Shown: positions 9,658 to 19,037 of the stretch, piece by piece
How the letters are laid out: each line of letters starts with the position of its first letter
Position numbering within the stretch: the first letter of the stretch is position 1
Assembly (NCBI GenBank): GCA_029008115.1
Contig: JAQXJC010000020.1
Span: forward strand, 1 to 64,000
DNA length: 64,000 bases
Direction of reading: 5' to 3'
Source of the DNA: Desulfovibrionaceae bacterium
GTDB taxonomy: Bacteria; Desulfobacterota; Desulfovibrionia; Desulfovibrionales; Desulfovibrionaceae
Program-made: the position numbers and the translations under genes
Notes under the pieces: model-generated
The model's database searches: none
What the model saw: the letters and a program-made list of their open reading frames with translations, nothing else
Told to the model about the DNA's origin: nothing

Positions 9658-10929
9658 ATGGCCAATCTCGTCCCCCCGCATGGTGGTAAGGGTCTCGTTT
9701 GTTGTCTGCTCGAAGGCGCTGAACTGGCTGCTGAACAGGAAAAGGCGAAGGGCCTGAAGCAGATCGAGATCTCCTCCCGCGCCAAGGGCGACCTCATCAT
9801 GATGGGTATCGGCGGCTTCTCTCCGCTGAACGGCTTCATGAAGAAGGCCGACTGGAAGAGCGTCGTTGAAAAAATGACCCTCGCCGACGGCACCTTCTGG
9901 CCCGTACCGGTGACGCTGGACGTGGACGCCGCCACCGCCAAGTCCCTGACCGTGGGCGAAGAAGTCGCCCTGGTTCGCAATGGCACCGTGATGGCTACCA
10001 TGAAGGTCGAAGACGTCTATGAAATGACGGAAGCCGACAAGAAGTGGGAATGCGAGCTGGTCTTCAAGGGCGAAGGCCCGGACTCCGAAAAGTTCTGGGA
10101 AATCGCTGAAGCCGACCATCCCGGCGTGAAGATGGTCATGGCGCAGAAGGAATACAACATCGGCGGCACGGTGAAGGTCCTCTCTCAGGGCGACTTCCCC
10201 GAAAAGTTCCCCGGCGTGTACAAGACTCCCGCTCAGCTGCGTGCCGAAATGGAAGCCAAGGGCTGGAAGACGGTTGCCGCTCTGCAGCTCCGCAACCCCA
10301 TGCACCGTTCTCACGAATATCTGGCCAAGCTGGCCTGCGAAGTGTGCGACGGCGTGGTCATCCACTCTCTGGTGGGCGCTCTGAAACCCGGCGACATTCC
10401 GGCCGAAGTGCGCGTGAAATGCATCGACGTGCTGGTTGACAAATACTTTGTGAAGGAAAACGTCATCCAGGCCGGCTATCCTCTGGACATGCGCTATGCT
10501 GGCCCGCGTGAAGCTCTGCTGCACGCCACCTTCCGCCAGAACTACGGCATCAACAACCAGATCGTCGGCCGCGACCACGCTGGTGTGGGTGACTTCTACG
10601 GCATGTTCGAAGCTCAGGAAATCTTCGACAAGATTCCCGTCAGCGAAGACGAAGGCAAGAACCTGCTCTGCAAGCCCATGAAGATCGACTGGACCTTCTA
10701 CTGCAAGAAGTGCGACGGCATGGCTTCCATGCGCACCTGCCCCCACAGCAAGGAAGACCGCGTCATCCTGTCCGGCACCAAGCTGCGCAAGGCCCTCTCC
10801 GAAGGCGCCGACGTGCCGGATCATTTCGGTCGCGACGAAGTGCTGGCCATCCTGCGCGAATACTACAGCGGCCTGACTGAAAAGGTCGAAGTGAAGATGC
10901 AGCGCGCCGCTTCCGGCTCCGCCATGTAA
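9658..10929 (+). CDS. sat: Sulfate adenylyltransferase (ATP sulfurylase), copy 1
   Basis: Activates sulfate with ATP to adenosine 5'-phosphosulfate, the first step of dissimilatory sulfate reduction, in the cytoplasm. 423 aa. The nucleotide-binding motif [13 protein letters not shown] and the [12 protein letters not shown] loop are intact; four cysteines in [19 protein letters not shown] form the zinc site of the bacterial dissimilatory type. Start at [13 protein letters not shown] after TTGGAGGAA; an upstream Met in frame has no ribosome site. A second gene 50 kb away encodes a protein with about 53 differences over 423 positions. This copy stands beside rpsL-rpsG-fusA. Confidence 0.98.
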   Translation: MANLVPPHGGKGLVCCLLEGAELAAEQEKAKGLKQIEISSRAKGDLIMMGIGGFSPLNGFMKKADWKSVVEKMTLADGTFWPVPVTLDVDAATAKSLTVGEEVALVRNGTVMATMKVEDVYEMTEADKKWECELVFKGEGPDSEKFWEIAEADHPGVKMVMAQKEYNIGGTVKVLSQGDFPEKFPGVYKTPAQLRAEMEAKGWKTVAALQLRNPMHRSHEYLAKLACEVCDGVVIHSLVGALKPGDIPAEVRVKCIDVLVDKYFVKENVIQAGYPLDMRYAGPREALLHATFRQNYGINNQIVGRDHAGVGDFYGMFEAQEIFDKIPVSEDEGKNLLCKPMKIDWTFYCKKCDGMASMRTCPHSKEDRVILSGTKLRKALSEGADVPDHFGRDEVLAILREYYSGLTEKVEVKMQRAASGSAM

Positions 10930-11257
10930 TCTTCCCAACGAGCTGATATGACGGGGGAGTCGCCGCAAGGTGCCTCCCCCGTTTTTTTCGCCCCTGCTCC
11001 TCCGGAGCGCAAAAAAATTTTTCCCGCGCATCCTCCCGGTTTCGCTGAAATACATACATTTTTTTGTGGAATATATCCCTCCGTATTGGCAGACCTTTCT
11101 TGCCAGCCTGCATGCGGGAGTGTACAGTTTGGAGAAAGAGGCGCATGACCTTCCGCGGAAGGCTGCGCCAGCTTTCCCGGCCCGGACTTCCGGCATGTGC
11201 CGGCGGTTTCGGCACTCTGTTCCCTGTGTTCACAGTTCCGCACTGGAGGAAACGTAT
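10930..11257. other. Intergenic region after sat copy 1 (328 bp)
   Basis: Holds the sat terminator, then an A/T-rich patch (about 11010-11075) and a GC-rich stretch leading to the next start. No supported gene. A TGGCA/TGCCA repeat near 11090 resembles a sigma54 site but has the wrong spacing. Confidence 0.6.
10951..10988 (+). terminator. Rho-independent terminator of sat copy 1
   Basis: ACGGGGGAG starts a 14-base stem (two mismatches) around a GCAA loop, followed by seven T residues. Confidence 0.9.
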
Positions 11258-12967
11258 ATGAAGATTCTTGTCATCGGCGGCGTGGCGCTCGGCCCCAAGG
11301 CCGCCTGCCGCTGCAAGCGGCTCATGCCTGATGCCGACATCACCCTTGTGGATGAAAATGTCTTTATCTCCTACGGGGGCTGCGGGCTGCCGTACTATAT
11401 TTCCGGCGAAATCCAGAATCTGGATGATCTGCGCTCCACGCCCTACCATACGCTGCGCGATCCGCGGTTCTTTGCCGAAATGAAGGGGCTGAAGGTACGG
11501 ACGCAGACCCGCGCCATGAAAATTGACCGTGCGGCCAAGACCGTGCTGGTGCGAGACGTGGTGACGGGCGCGGAAGAGCATCTTCCCTATGACAAGCTGG
11601 TCATTGCCACGGGGGCGACGCCGCGCATGCCTCCCGTGCCGGGGAACGATCTTCAGGGCGTGCACAGCGTGACGCGCCTGGAAGCTGCGGGCGTCATCCG
11701 CAAGGCCTGCCAGGAAGGCAAGGTGGAGAAAGCCGTCATCGTGGGCGCTGGCTTCATCGGCCTTGAAGTGGCCGTGGCGCTGGCCGACATGTGGGGCGTG
11801 GAATGCTCCGTGGTGGAGATGATGGATCAGGCCCTGCCCGGCGTGCTTTCCGGCACGCTCGGCCTCATGGCCGCGCAGGATTTGGACAGCCATGACGTGC
11901 ATCTGTATGCCTCTGAAAAGGTGCTGCGACTGGAAGGGGAAGACGGTCGCGTGACCAGAGTTGTTACCGACAAGCGCGAGCTGGACGCCCAGCTGGTCAT
12001 CTTTGCCGCCGGCTTCCTGCCCAACGGACAGCTGGCCAGGGATGCCGGCCTGGACGTGGCTCCCTTCGGCGCCATTGTGGTGGACGAGGAAATGCGCACG
12101 TCTGACCCGGACATCTACGCCGGGGGCGACTGCGTGGCCATTCCCAACCTTGTCACGGGCAAGACCGGCTATCTGCCGCTGGGCTCCATGGCTAACCGGC
12201 AGGGCCGTGTCATCGGCACCAATCTGGCCGGAGGGCATGCCACCTTCCCCGGCTATGTGGGCACATGGGCGGTAAAGCTGTTCGACATGAGCTTCTGCGG
12301 CGTGGGCCTGACTGTGGAGCGCGCCCGCCGTGAAGGCTATGACGCCGTTTCCGTCTGCGTGGAACAGCTGGATCGCGCTCATTTCTATCCCGAAAAGAAC
12401 ATGATGAGCCTGGAGCTGGTGGTGGAAAAGGGGACGCGCAGAGTGCTGGGCATGCAGGGAGCCTGCACTGCCGGGGATGCGCTGAAGGCCCGCGTTGACG
12501 CCGTGGCCGCCGCGTTGCAGTATGCCAAGCCCACGCTGGACGACATTTCCAATCTGGAAGTCTGCTATGCGCCGCCCTTTGCTTCCGCCATGGATGTGGT
12601 GAATGCCGTGGCCAATGTGGCGGACAATGTGCTGGCCGGCCGCATGCACCCCGTTACCGGCGCCGAGTTCATGGAGCTCTGGCAGAACCGCAGGGAAAAC
12701 AGGGTGTTCTTCATTGACGCGCGTCCCACCGCTGGCAGCAGGACGCTGGAAGAGCGGTTCCCCGGCGAGTGGCACGGCATTTCTCTGGAAGACCTGGCGG
12801 CCGGCCGGCTGCCAGACGTGCCGAAGGATGCGCCTGTGGCCCTGATCTGCAATACGGGCCTGCGCGCCTATGACAGCGAGCTGATCCTGCACCGTCATGG
12901 ATTCACCAACGTGCGGAACAGCATGGGCGGCATGCAGGCCGTGATGAAGATGGGCCTGAAGCCGTAG
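11258..12967 (+). CDS. FAD-dependent CoA-disulfide/persulfide reductase with C-terminal rhodanese domain
   Basis: 569 aa. N-terminal pyridine nucleotide-disulfide oxidoreductase domain: FAD motif LVIGGVALGPKAA, redox Cys42 in SYGGCGLPYY, NAD(P)H motif VIVGAGFIGLEVA (about 160) and the FAD motif IYAGGDC (about 285). The last 110 residues are a rhodanese domain with an active-site loop CNTGLRAYDS. The layout is that of CoA-disulfide reductases fused to rhodanese, of which some reduce CoA-persulfide or polysulfide with NADH (Npsr type). In a sulfidogen this fits sulfane-sulfur handling. Start after GGAGG at 11246; the gene lies downstream of sat but behind its terminator. Confidence 0.88.
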   Translation: MKILVIGGVALGPKAACRCKRLMPDADITLVDENVFISYGGCGLPYYISGEIQNLDDLRSTPYHTLRDPRFFAEMKGLKVRTQTRAMKIDRAAKTVLVRDVVTGAEEHLPYDKLVIATGATPRMPPVPGNDLQGVHSVTRLEAAGVIRKACQEGKVEKAVIVGAGFIGLEVAVALADMWGVECSVVEMMDQALPGVLSGTLGLMAAQDLDSHDVHLYASEKVLRLEGEDGRVTRVVTDKRELDAQLVIFAAGFLPNGQLARDAGLDVAPFGAIVVDEEMRTSDPDIYAGGDCVAIPNLVTGKTGYLPLGSMANRQGRVIGTNLAGGHATFPGYVGTWAVKLFDMSFCGVGLTVERARREGYDAVSVCVEQLDRAHFYPEKNMMSLELVVEKGTRRVLGMQGACTAGDALKARVDAVAAALQYAKPTLDDISNLEVCYAPPFASAMDVVNAVANVADNVLAGRMHPVTGAEFMELWQNRRENRVFFIDARPTAGSRTLEERFPGEWHGISLEDLAAGRLPDVPKDAPVALICNTGLRAYDSELILHRHGFTNVRNSMGGMQAVMKMGLKP

Positions 12968-12984
12968 CCTGCGGCCTCTGAAGG

Positions 12985-13025
12985 AAAAAAACAGGCGGCC
13001 TCCTGAAGGGGGCCGCCTTTCTTTT
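12985..13025. terminator. Bidirectional terminator between convergent genes
   Basis: AGGCGGCC (12993-13000) pairs with GGCCGCCT (13011-13018); an A run lies on the left and a T-rich run on the right, so the hairpin can end transcription from both sides. Confidence 0.82.
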
Positions 13026-13042
13026 GTCATGCCGCTGCCGGG

Positions 13043-14395
13043 CTACTTTTCATAGAAGCGTTCCGCTTCCGCCTCGCGGGCCATTTTGAAGACCACGGGG
13101 CTGAGCAGCAGTACGCCGATGAGGTTGGGCGCGGCCATGAGTGCGTTGAAAACGTCCGCCAGCATCCACACAAGGTCCAGCTGGGTCAGCGCGCCCAGCG
13201 GGACAACGATGGTATAGAGAACACGGAAGGGCCGCAGTATCTTGTCCCCAAACAGATAGATGGCGCAGCGCTCGCCATATACGCACCAGCCCAGAATGGT
13301 GGTGAAGGCAAAAAGAACCAGAGAAAGGGCGACAATGAGGGCGCCCACGCCGGGCAGCGCGCTCTCAAAGGCCTGCGCGGTGAGAGAAGCGCCCTGAATG
13401 CCCGCTTCCGTCCACTGCCCGGTGACAAGAATGGCGAAGCCGGTCATGGAGCAGACAATCATGGTGGTGACAAAGACGTCCAGCATGCCAATGGTGGCCT
13501 GACGGACGGGCGTTGCCGTGGCTGTGGCGTGCGCGATGGGGCCGCTGCCAAGGCCGGCCTCGTTGGCAAAGACGCCGCGTGCCATGCCGTAGCGGATGGC
13601 CATCATGACCGATGCGCCGGCAAAGCCCCCTGTGGCGGCGGTGGGGGTAAAGGCCTGCTTGACCACCAGGGCGATCATGGCAGGCACATGGCCGATGTTC
13701 AGGGCCAGGATGACAAGAGCCGCCACGATGTACACAAAGACCATGACGGGCACGATGCGGCCGGCCACGTTGCCTATGCGGCGGATGCCCCCCAGAATGA
13801 CGGCGGCCACCAGCAGGAACAGCACGACGGCCGTCATCCACGCGGGGATGTGCAGCGCCTCCTGAAGCACGCCGGAGATGGCATTAGCCTGCACGGCATT
13901 CCCCGTACCGAAGCAGGTGATGGCCGTGAAGCAGGCAAAGGCCGTGCCCAGCCACTGCCAGCGCCGGCCCAGTCCGTTGCGGATGAAGTACATGGCCCCG
14001 CCCACGATATTCCCCGTGGGGGTCACTTCGCGGAAATGTACGGCCAGCAGGATTTCCGCAAATTTGGTGGCCATGCCCACCAGCGCGGTGCACCACATCC
14101 AGAACAGGGCGCCGGGCCCGCCGGCCATGATGGCCGTGGCCACGCCCACAATGCTTCCTGTGCCTATGGTGCCGGCCAGCGCCGTCATCAGCGCGTTGAA
14201 GGGGGAAAGCTCGCCCTTCTCCGCCGAGGAAGCGCAGCCCCGCTTCAGCATGCGGAAGGCTGTGAAGATGTGCCGGAAGGTGAAGAAGCGGAGGCCGATG
14301 GTGAGGTAGACGCCCGTGCCGATGAGCAGCACAAGCATGGCCGGGCCCCAGACAATGTTGCTGACTGTCTGGAGAAAGTTCATGAAGACGTCCAT
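13043..14395 (-). CDS. Sodium:alanine/glycine symporter, AGCS family
   Basis: 450-residue inner-membrane carrier with about ten hydrophobic segments. The AGCS marks are ALAGTIGTGSIVGVATAI near residue 70, ANEAGLGSGPIAHATA near 275 and a helix rich in small residues in between. Members import alanine or glycine with Na+ or H+. The first ATG has AAAGGAAC about ten bases upstream; the second, four codons later, lies too far away. Single gene between two hairpin regions; alanine can be oxidised by several sulfate reducers, but the substrate is not proven by sequence. Confidence 0.92.
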   Translation of the reverse strand: MDVFMNFLQTVSNIVWGPAMLVLLIGTGVYLTIGLRFFTFRHIFTAFRMLKRGCASSAEKGELSPFNALMTALAGTIGTGSIVGVATAIMAGGPGALFWMWCTALVGMATKFAEILLAVHFREVTPTGNIVGGAMYFIRNGLGRRWQWLGTAFACFTAITCFGTGNAVQANAISGVLQEALHIPAWMTAVVLFLLVAAVILGGIRRIGNVAGRIVPVMVFVYIVAALVILALNIGHVPAMIALVVKQAFTPTAATGGFAGASVMMAIRYGMARGVFANEAGLGSGPIAHATATATPVRQATIGMLDVFVTTMIVCSMTGFAILVTGQWTEAGIQGASLTAQAFESALPGVGALIVALSLVLFAFTTILGWCVYGERCAIYLFGDKILRPFRVLYTIVVPLGALTQLDLVWMLADVFNALMAAPNLIGVLLLSPVVFKMAREAEAERFYEK

Positions 14396-14584
14396 GTGGA
14401 GATGTTCCTTTGAGGTGGTGTCGGGCTGTCCTGCCGCCCGCGCGCAGTGTGTGGCAAGGGTATAGCCGAACAGCGTGGCACGTGCAATGCGCGGAAGGAA
14501 TTTTTATGCGGGGAGAGCCTGGTACAGGGAGGGAGCGGTCGCGCCGATGCGCCGCGCGGAACGGCGCGACCGTGCGGCGCTGCT

Positions 14585-15340
14585 TCAGCTCTCCAGCATG
14601 TGCTCCAGCGCCGTCATGGTATCGCGGTCGGTGAAGTCGAACTTAAGCGGCGTGACGGTGATGTATCCCTGATCCAGCAGGTGCTTGTCGGAGCCGGCGT
14701 TCACCGTGTGCGGGGGGATTTCTCCTGTCAGCCACCAGTACAGGCCGCCGTGGGGGTCGCGGCGCTCCTCGTAGCCATTGACCCAGACAGCCGAGGTCTG
14801 CGGGCAGACACGTATGCCTTTGGCCTGCTCCAGCGGGCCGGCGGGATAGTTCACATTGATGACGCGGCGGGGAGGGATGCGGCTCCAGTCCAGCCGTCCG
14901 GCCAGCGCCACCACATGCCGGGCCTGCGCGTCCAGATTTTCCGGCGCCGTCTGGCAGCAGGAAACGGCCATGGTGGGAATGCCCTCGTGCGCCGCCTCCG
15001 TGGCCGCGCCTACGGTGCCTGAATACAGAATGTCCGGCCCGACGTTGGGGCCGGCGTTGATGCCGCTGATGACCATGTCCGGGCGGCGATCCAGAAGGGA
15101 GGCCAGCCCCAGCTTCACGCAGTCCGTGGGCGTGCCGAAGAGGCCTGTGCCGGAGAAGCCCGGTTCCTCTATCCGCTGCACGCGCAGAGGCGTAAATACG
15201 GTGAGGGAGTGCCCCACGCCGGACTGCTGGTTCATGGGAGCGATGACGCGCACGTCATGTCCGGCGGCCACAAGAGCCGCGTACAGGCTGCGCAGTCCGA
15301 CGGCCCGGATGCCATCGTCATTGGTGAGCAAAACAAACAT
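14585..15340 (-). CDS. surE: 5'/3'-nucleotidase SurE
   Basis: 251-residue metal-dependent phosphatase acting on nucleoside monophosphates. Metal ligands are seen in LLTNDDG at the start, in NQQSGVGHS (Ser about 44) and in SGINAGPNVG (Asn about 97), followed by DILYSGTVGAA. Start at MFVLLTNDDG after AAAAGGAAAG; the track-length start 15 codons earlier has no ribosome site. It is divergent from the OB-HD nuclease gene, with a 216-bp shared upstream region. A hairpin (GGTCGCGCC arms, 14536-14571) lies downstream without a T run. Confidence 0.95.
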   Translation of the reverse strand: MFVLLTNDDGIRAVGLRSLYAALVAAGHDVRVIAPMNQQSGVGHSLTVFTPLRVQRIEEPGFSGTGLFGTPTDCVKLGLASLLDRRPDMVISGINAGPNVGPDILYSGTVGAATEAAHEGIPTMAVSCCQTAPENLDAQARHVVALAGRLDWSRIPPRRVINVNYPAGPLEQAKGIRVCPQTSAVWVNGYEERRDPHGGLYWWLTGEIPPHTVNAGSDKHLLDQGYITVTPLKFDFTDRDTMTALEHMLES

Positions 15341-15556
15341 GGGCTTTCCTTTTGCGCGCCCCAGCGCGGCGAATGTACTATACAAAGGGCGCGGCTTTGT
15401 TTACCATTGCGGCAGATTTGTTCAGGCTTCCGCCGGCAGGTTCGGCGGGCGTTGGCAACGATGTCGCCGCGTGCTGCGCGGCCGTGGCCGCCGGCGCAAT
15501 CTTTCTGCGCCAGCCACGGGGCTGGCGGTCTGGCGGCTCCGCAGGGCAAGATATAT

Positions 15557-16597
15557 ATGGAAAAAGGTCAGTTCGTCAAAAACATAGGCCCGGCTGATGC
15601 CGTGGAGGGCCTGTTTCTTCTTGAAGAGGCCAGCCTGCAGCAGGCAAAAAACGGCCCGTTCTGGCGGCTGTCCCTGCGGGATGCCACGGGCGCGGCCTCT
15701 GCAAAAATATGGAGTCCGCTCAGTCAGGAATTTCCCGCGCTGGAAGCGGGATGCCTGGTGCGCGTCAGGGGCCGGGCAGGCATGTTCCGCGAGCAGATGC
15801 AGATCACAGTGGAAGCGCTGGAGGTACTTCCCCCGGCGGCAATGGCGGCAGTGAATCTGGCGGACTTCATGCCGGCCAGTCCCTTTTCCCCCGATGCCAT
15901 GTGGGAGGAGCTGCTGACGATCTGCCGGCAGGAATTTTCCTACAGGCCGTGGCGTGCGCTGGCGCTGGCCGTGTTCGGCGACAGGAACATAGGCCCCCGC
16001 TTCAGGATGATGCCCGCCGCCAAGGGCGTGCATCATGCCTATGCCGCCGGTCTGCTGGAGCATACTCTGGGTGTGGCGCGCATGGCGTTGAGCATGGCTG
16101 ACCGCTATCCACAGCTGGACAGGCAGACGCTGCTGGCCGGCGCTCTGTTCCACGATCTGGGCAAGATTGAGGAGTTTTCCGGCGGACTGGCCAATGACTA
16201 TACGGATGCCGGCCGGCTGCTGGGGCATATGGAGCTGGGGCTGGAGCTGCTGGCGCCCCATCTGGCGAAGTCCAATCTGGAGCCGGAACTGATCCGGCAT
16301 CTTAAGCATCTTGTGCTCAGCCATCACGGCACGCCTGAATTCGGCGCCGCCCGCCTGCCGCAGACGGCGGAGGCGCTGGCCCTGCATTACGCAGACAATA
16401 TTGACGCCAAGATGGCGCAGTGCCGGGGACTGTTCGAGGAAATGCCGGCCGGGGAAGAGGGCTGGACGCCCTACCAGCCCACGCTCGGGCGCTTCATGCA
16501 CAGGGCTGCGCGAACGCCCGAATCGCCTCCGAAGGCAGAAAAAGCGCGTCCGCGCAAGGTGGTGGAAGCGACATGTTTATCACTTTTGAAGGTATAG
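15557..16597 (+). CDS. OB-fold/HD-domain 3'-5' exoribonuclease, YhaM type
   Basis: 346 aa. Residues 1-95 look like an OB-fold nucleic-acid-binding domain (VKNIGPADAVEGLFLL; RVRGRAGMFREQMQITV). The HD phosphohydrolase domain runs from about 150 to 300: HHAYAAGLLEHTLGVAR, HDLGKIEEF and HHGTPEFGA carry the metal ligands. This domain order is that of YhaM/CbfI exonucleases, which trim RNA and single-stranded DNA. The ribosome site is weak (GGGCAAG). The 3' end overlaps tmk by 25 bases, so the two are translated from one message. Confidence 0.85.
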   Translation: MEKGQFVKNIGPADAVEGLFLLEEASLQQAKNGPFWRLSLRDATGAASAKIWSPLSQEFPALEAGCLVRVRGRAGMFREQMQITVEALEVLPPAAMAAVNLADFMPASPFSPDAMWEELLTICRQEFSYRPWRALALAVFGDRNIGPRFRMMPAAKGVHHAYAAGLLEHTLGVARMALSMADRYPQLDRQTLLAGALFHDLGKIEEFSGGLANDYTDAGRLLGHMELGLELLAPHLAKSNLEPELIRHLKHLVLSHHGTPEFGAARLPQTAEALALHYADNIDAKMAQCRGLFEEMPAGEEGWTPYQPTLGRFMHRAARTPESPPKAEKARPRKVVEATCLSLLKV

Positions 16598-17223
16598 AAG
16601 GCTCTGGAAAGTCCACGGCGCTGGAACTGCTGGCCGCGCATCTGGAGAGCAGGGGGCTTTCCGTCTGCCGTACCAGAGAGCCGGGCGGCTGCCAGCTCGG
16701 GCAGGCGCTGCGGCATCTGCTGCTGGATGCCCGCACCGTTTCGCTGGCCAGCCGGGCGGAGCTCTTCCTGTTTCTGGCTGACCGCGCGCAGCATGTGGCG
16801 GAAGTCATTCTGCCGTCGCTGGAAGAGGGCGAGATTGTTCTCTGTGATCGCTACATGGATTCCACCCTTGTCTATCAGGGAGCCGGGCGCGGCATGGACC
16901 CCGACCGCCTGCGCATGCTGAACGAGCAGGCCGCCTGCGGCATGATTCCCGACATGACCCTGCTCTTTGATCTGCCTGTTTCCGAGGGGTTGGCCCGTGC
17001 CGGCCGCCGCAACAGGGAGGAGGGAACCATCATTTCAGAAGGACGCTTCGAGGCCGAGAGCATGGCCTTCCACCACCGCGTGCGCGAGGGCTATCTGGCG
17101 CTTGCCGCGGAAGAACCGGACAGGATATTCCTTGTGGATGCCTCGCAGCATCCTGATGATGTGCTTCTGCAATGCGTCTCCGTGGTGGAGCGCAAACTTC
17201 AGGAATACGGGAGGCTGGCCTGA
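16573..17223 (+). CDS. tmk: Thymidylate kinase
   Basis: 216-residue dTMP kinase making dTDP. P-loop FEGIEGSGKST, the DR motif in LCDRYMDSTLVYQGAGRG, and the lid RAGRRNREEG. The arginine-rich lid with RTREPGG at about residue 34 agrees with the family. The start codon lies inside the end of the preceding nuclease gene; the protein begins MFITFEGIEG, as expected for tmk. Followed 28 bp later by a small gene of unknown function. Confidence 0.96.
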   Translation: MFITFEGIEGSGKSTALELLAAHLESRGLSVCRTREPGGCQLGQALRHLLLDARTVSLASRAELFLFLADRAQHVAEVILPSLEEGEIVLCDRYMDSTLVYQGAGRGMDPDRLRMLNEQAACGMIPDMTLLFDLPVSEGLARAGRRNREEGTIISEGRFEAESMAFHHRVREGYLALAAEEPDRIFLVDASQHPDDVLLQCVSVVERKLQEYGRLA

Positions 17224-17251
17224 CGCCGCCTTTGCAGTAAAGGAGATGACC

Positions 17252-17590
17252 ATGACTGAACTCTATACAGCCATATATGGCCCGGAAGGGCTGCGCTTCT
17301 CTCCCCGCGAGGATCGGGCCCTGCTGACCGCTCTGGATGAGGACGCCGTGCCCGGCTATGCCGTGCAGGCCGCGCTGGGAGATGAGGAGCTGCTGCACTG
17401 CCTTGTGCTGCGCCGGGAGGAAGGCCCGGGCGGTCTGTTTATTCTGGAAGACGACATGGACACCCTGCTGGCGGTGGTGGCGGAAAGCAATCTGGCCTAT
17501 GCCGAAAGCCTGAACCACTTTGCCGAAATGGTGGCGCAGGCCCGGTATGCGGCCGACATCTACGAAAGCAAGGACGAGGACGGGGAATAG
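17252..17590 (+). CDS. Small acidic protein of unknown function, 112 aa
   Basis: Begins MTELYTAIYGPEGLRF after a strong AAAGGAG site and ends in a very acidic tail (YESKDEDGE). No cysteines form a metal site, and no membrane or signal segment is visible. It lies between tmk and the deacetylase-like gene with gaps of 28 and 15 bp, so it belongs to that operon. I do not recognise the family. Confidence 0.75.
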   Translation: MTELYTAIYGPEGLRFSPREDRALLTALDEDAVPGYAVQAALGDEELLHCLVLRREEGPGGLFILEDDMDTLLAVVAESNLAYAESLNHFAEMVAQARYAADIYESKDEDGE

Positions 17591-17605
17591 CCCCGGAAGG
17601 TGAGC

Positions 17606-18934
17606 ATGTTCAACGCGCGCAATTCGCTGGGAGTCGTCTTTTTTCCGGCATTTGACTGGGCCATCTCGCCCACGCACCCGGAACGCGAGGAGCGTCTGCT
17701 CTACACGCGCGACCAGCTGCTGGAAGAGGGCCTGTTCGACATCCCGGGCATCACGGAATACCGTCCCGAGCTGGCATCCTACGAACACGTGGAGCGCGTC
17801 CACTTCTGCCTGCCGTCCACGCGGCATGTGTGTTCCCCCTCGCATCTGGCCTCTGCCGGCGGGGCCATCCGTGCGGCGCGTCTGGTCATGGACGGCATGG
17901 CGGACAAGGCCTTTGCCCTGGTGCGCCCGCCGGGGCATCACGCCATGCGTGTGACGCACGGCAACCGCGGCTTCTGCAATGTGAACATGGAAGCCGTGAT
18001 GATTGAATACATCCGCGATCACTATCCCAAGGCGGACGGCACGCCCCTGAAGGTAGCCGTGGTGGATACGGACTGCCACCACGGCGACGGCTCACAGGAT
18101 ATTTTCTGGAACGATCCGCACACGCTGTTCATTTCCCTGCATCAGGATGGACGCACCCTGTATCCCGGCACGGGCTTTCCTGAAGAATGCGGCGGTCCGG
18201 CGGCGCTGGGACGCACCATCAACATCCCCCTGCCGCCGGAAACGTCCGATGCCGGCTATCTGTATGCCGTTGAGCATGCCGTGCTGCCCCTGCTGGAGGA
18301 ATTCAGGCCGGATGTTGTGATCAACTCCGCCGGACAGGACAATCACTTCACGGATCCGCTGGCGAACATGCGGCTTTCCGCGCAGGGCTACGCCGCACTC
18401 AATGCCGCCATCAATCCCGATATCTGCGTGCTGGAAGGCGGCTATTCCATCCGGGGGGCGCTGCCCTACGTAAATCTGGCCATCTGCCTCGCTCTGGCCG
18501 GCCTGCCGGCTTCGGACGTGCGCGAGCCGGCATGGACGCCGGCTTCCACGCGGGACGGCGCCAGAGTCATGCAGAAGATCGCCCGGCTTTGCGACGAGGT
18601 GGTGGAGGTGTACCGCCATCCGCCTGCCGCTCCCACGGAAGGGCGCGAGGAAGGCGGCTGGTGGGTATCTGAAAAGCAGATATTCTATGATACGGACATG
18701 CTGCGCGAAAGCCGGCAGGACGCATGGAAGCTGTGTCCGCACTGCGCCGGGCTGGGGCGCATCCAGACAGTGAGCGATCGCACGGCCGTGTCCTTCTGTC
18801 TGCTGCTGCCGCGTGGGGCCTGCGAGCACTGCCGCGCGGAGGCAGAGGCCTATGCCGCCGCCGCACGGAAAAAGGGCTGCTTTGCCCATGTGCTGCTGCT
18901 GGACGGAGACAGAATTGCCCCGCCGCAGGGCTAG
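17606..18934 (+). CDS. Histone deacetylase superfamily protein with C-terminal zinc-ribbon-like tail
   Basis: 442 aa. The arginase/deacetylase fold marks are complete: VRPPGHHA (catalytic His pair), DTDCHHGDGSQDIF (zinc Asp/His), HQDGRTLYPGTG, NSAGQDNH (second zinc Asp region) and LEGGYS. Bacterial members deacetylate acetyl-polyamines, acetyl-lysine or acetoin-related substrates. After the catalytic domain, about 60 residues hold two CxxC pairs (CPHC and CEHC) that look like a zinc ribbon. Start at ATG 17606, seven bases after GAAGG, rather than the GTG two codons earlier. The two polyamine genes lie close downstream, which makes acetyl-polyamine a reasonable substrate guess. Confidence 0.88.
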   Translation: MFNARNSLGVVFFPAFDWAISPTHPEREERLLYTRDQLLEEGLFDIPGITEYRPELASYEHVERVHFCLPSTRHVCSPSHLASAGGAIRAARLVMDGMADKAFALVRPPGHHAMRVTHGNRGFCNVNMEAVMIEYIRDHYPKADGTPLKVAVVDTDCHHGDGSQDIFWNDPHTLFISLHQDGRTLYPGTGFPEECGGPAALGRTINIPLPPETSDAGYLYAVEHAVLPLLEEFRPDVVINSAGQDNHFTDPLANMRLSAQGYAALNAAINPDICVLEGGYSIRGALPYVNLAICLALAGLPASDVREPAWTPASTRDGARVMQKIARLCDEVVEVYRHPPAAPTEGREEGGWWVSEKQIFYDTDMLRESRQDAWKLCPHCAGLGRIQTVSDRTAVSFCLLLPRGACEHCRAEAEAYAAAARKKGCFAHVLLLDGDRIAPPQG

Positions 18935-19037
18935 GGGGCGTCCCGTTTCCGACCTGCCGGCGGCGCGATGCCGTGCCGGTGCGCACCGGAATATCCCGGA
19001 TTCATCATTACAACTGCCGTGATGGCGGAGGCTTTGT

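Noticed and set aside
11087-11106. Sigma54-like promoter TTGGCAG...CTTGCC before the disulfide reductase gene
   Set aside because: The GG and GC elements are 12 bases apart instead of 10, and no activator gene or binding site is near.
14536-14571. Terminator after surE
   Set aside because: A clean GC hairpin is present, but no T run follows on either strand, so I did not call it a terminator.
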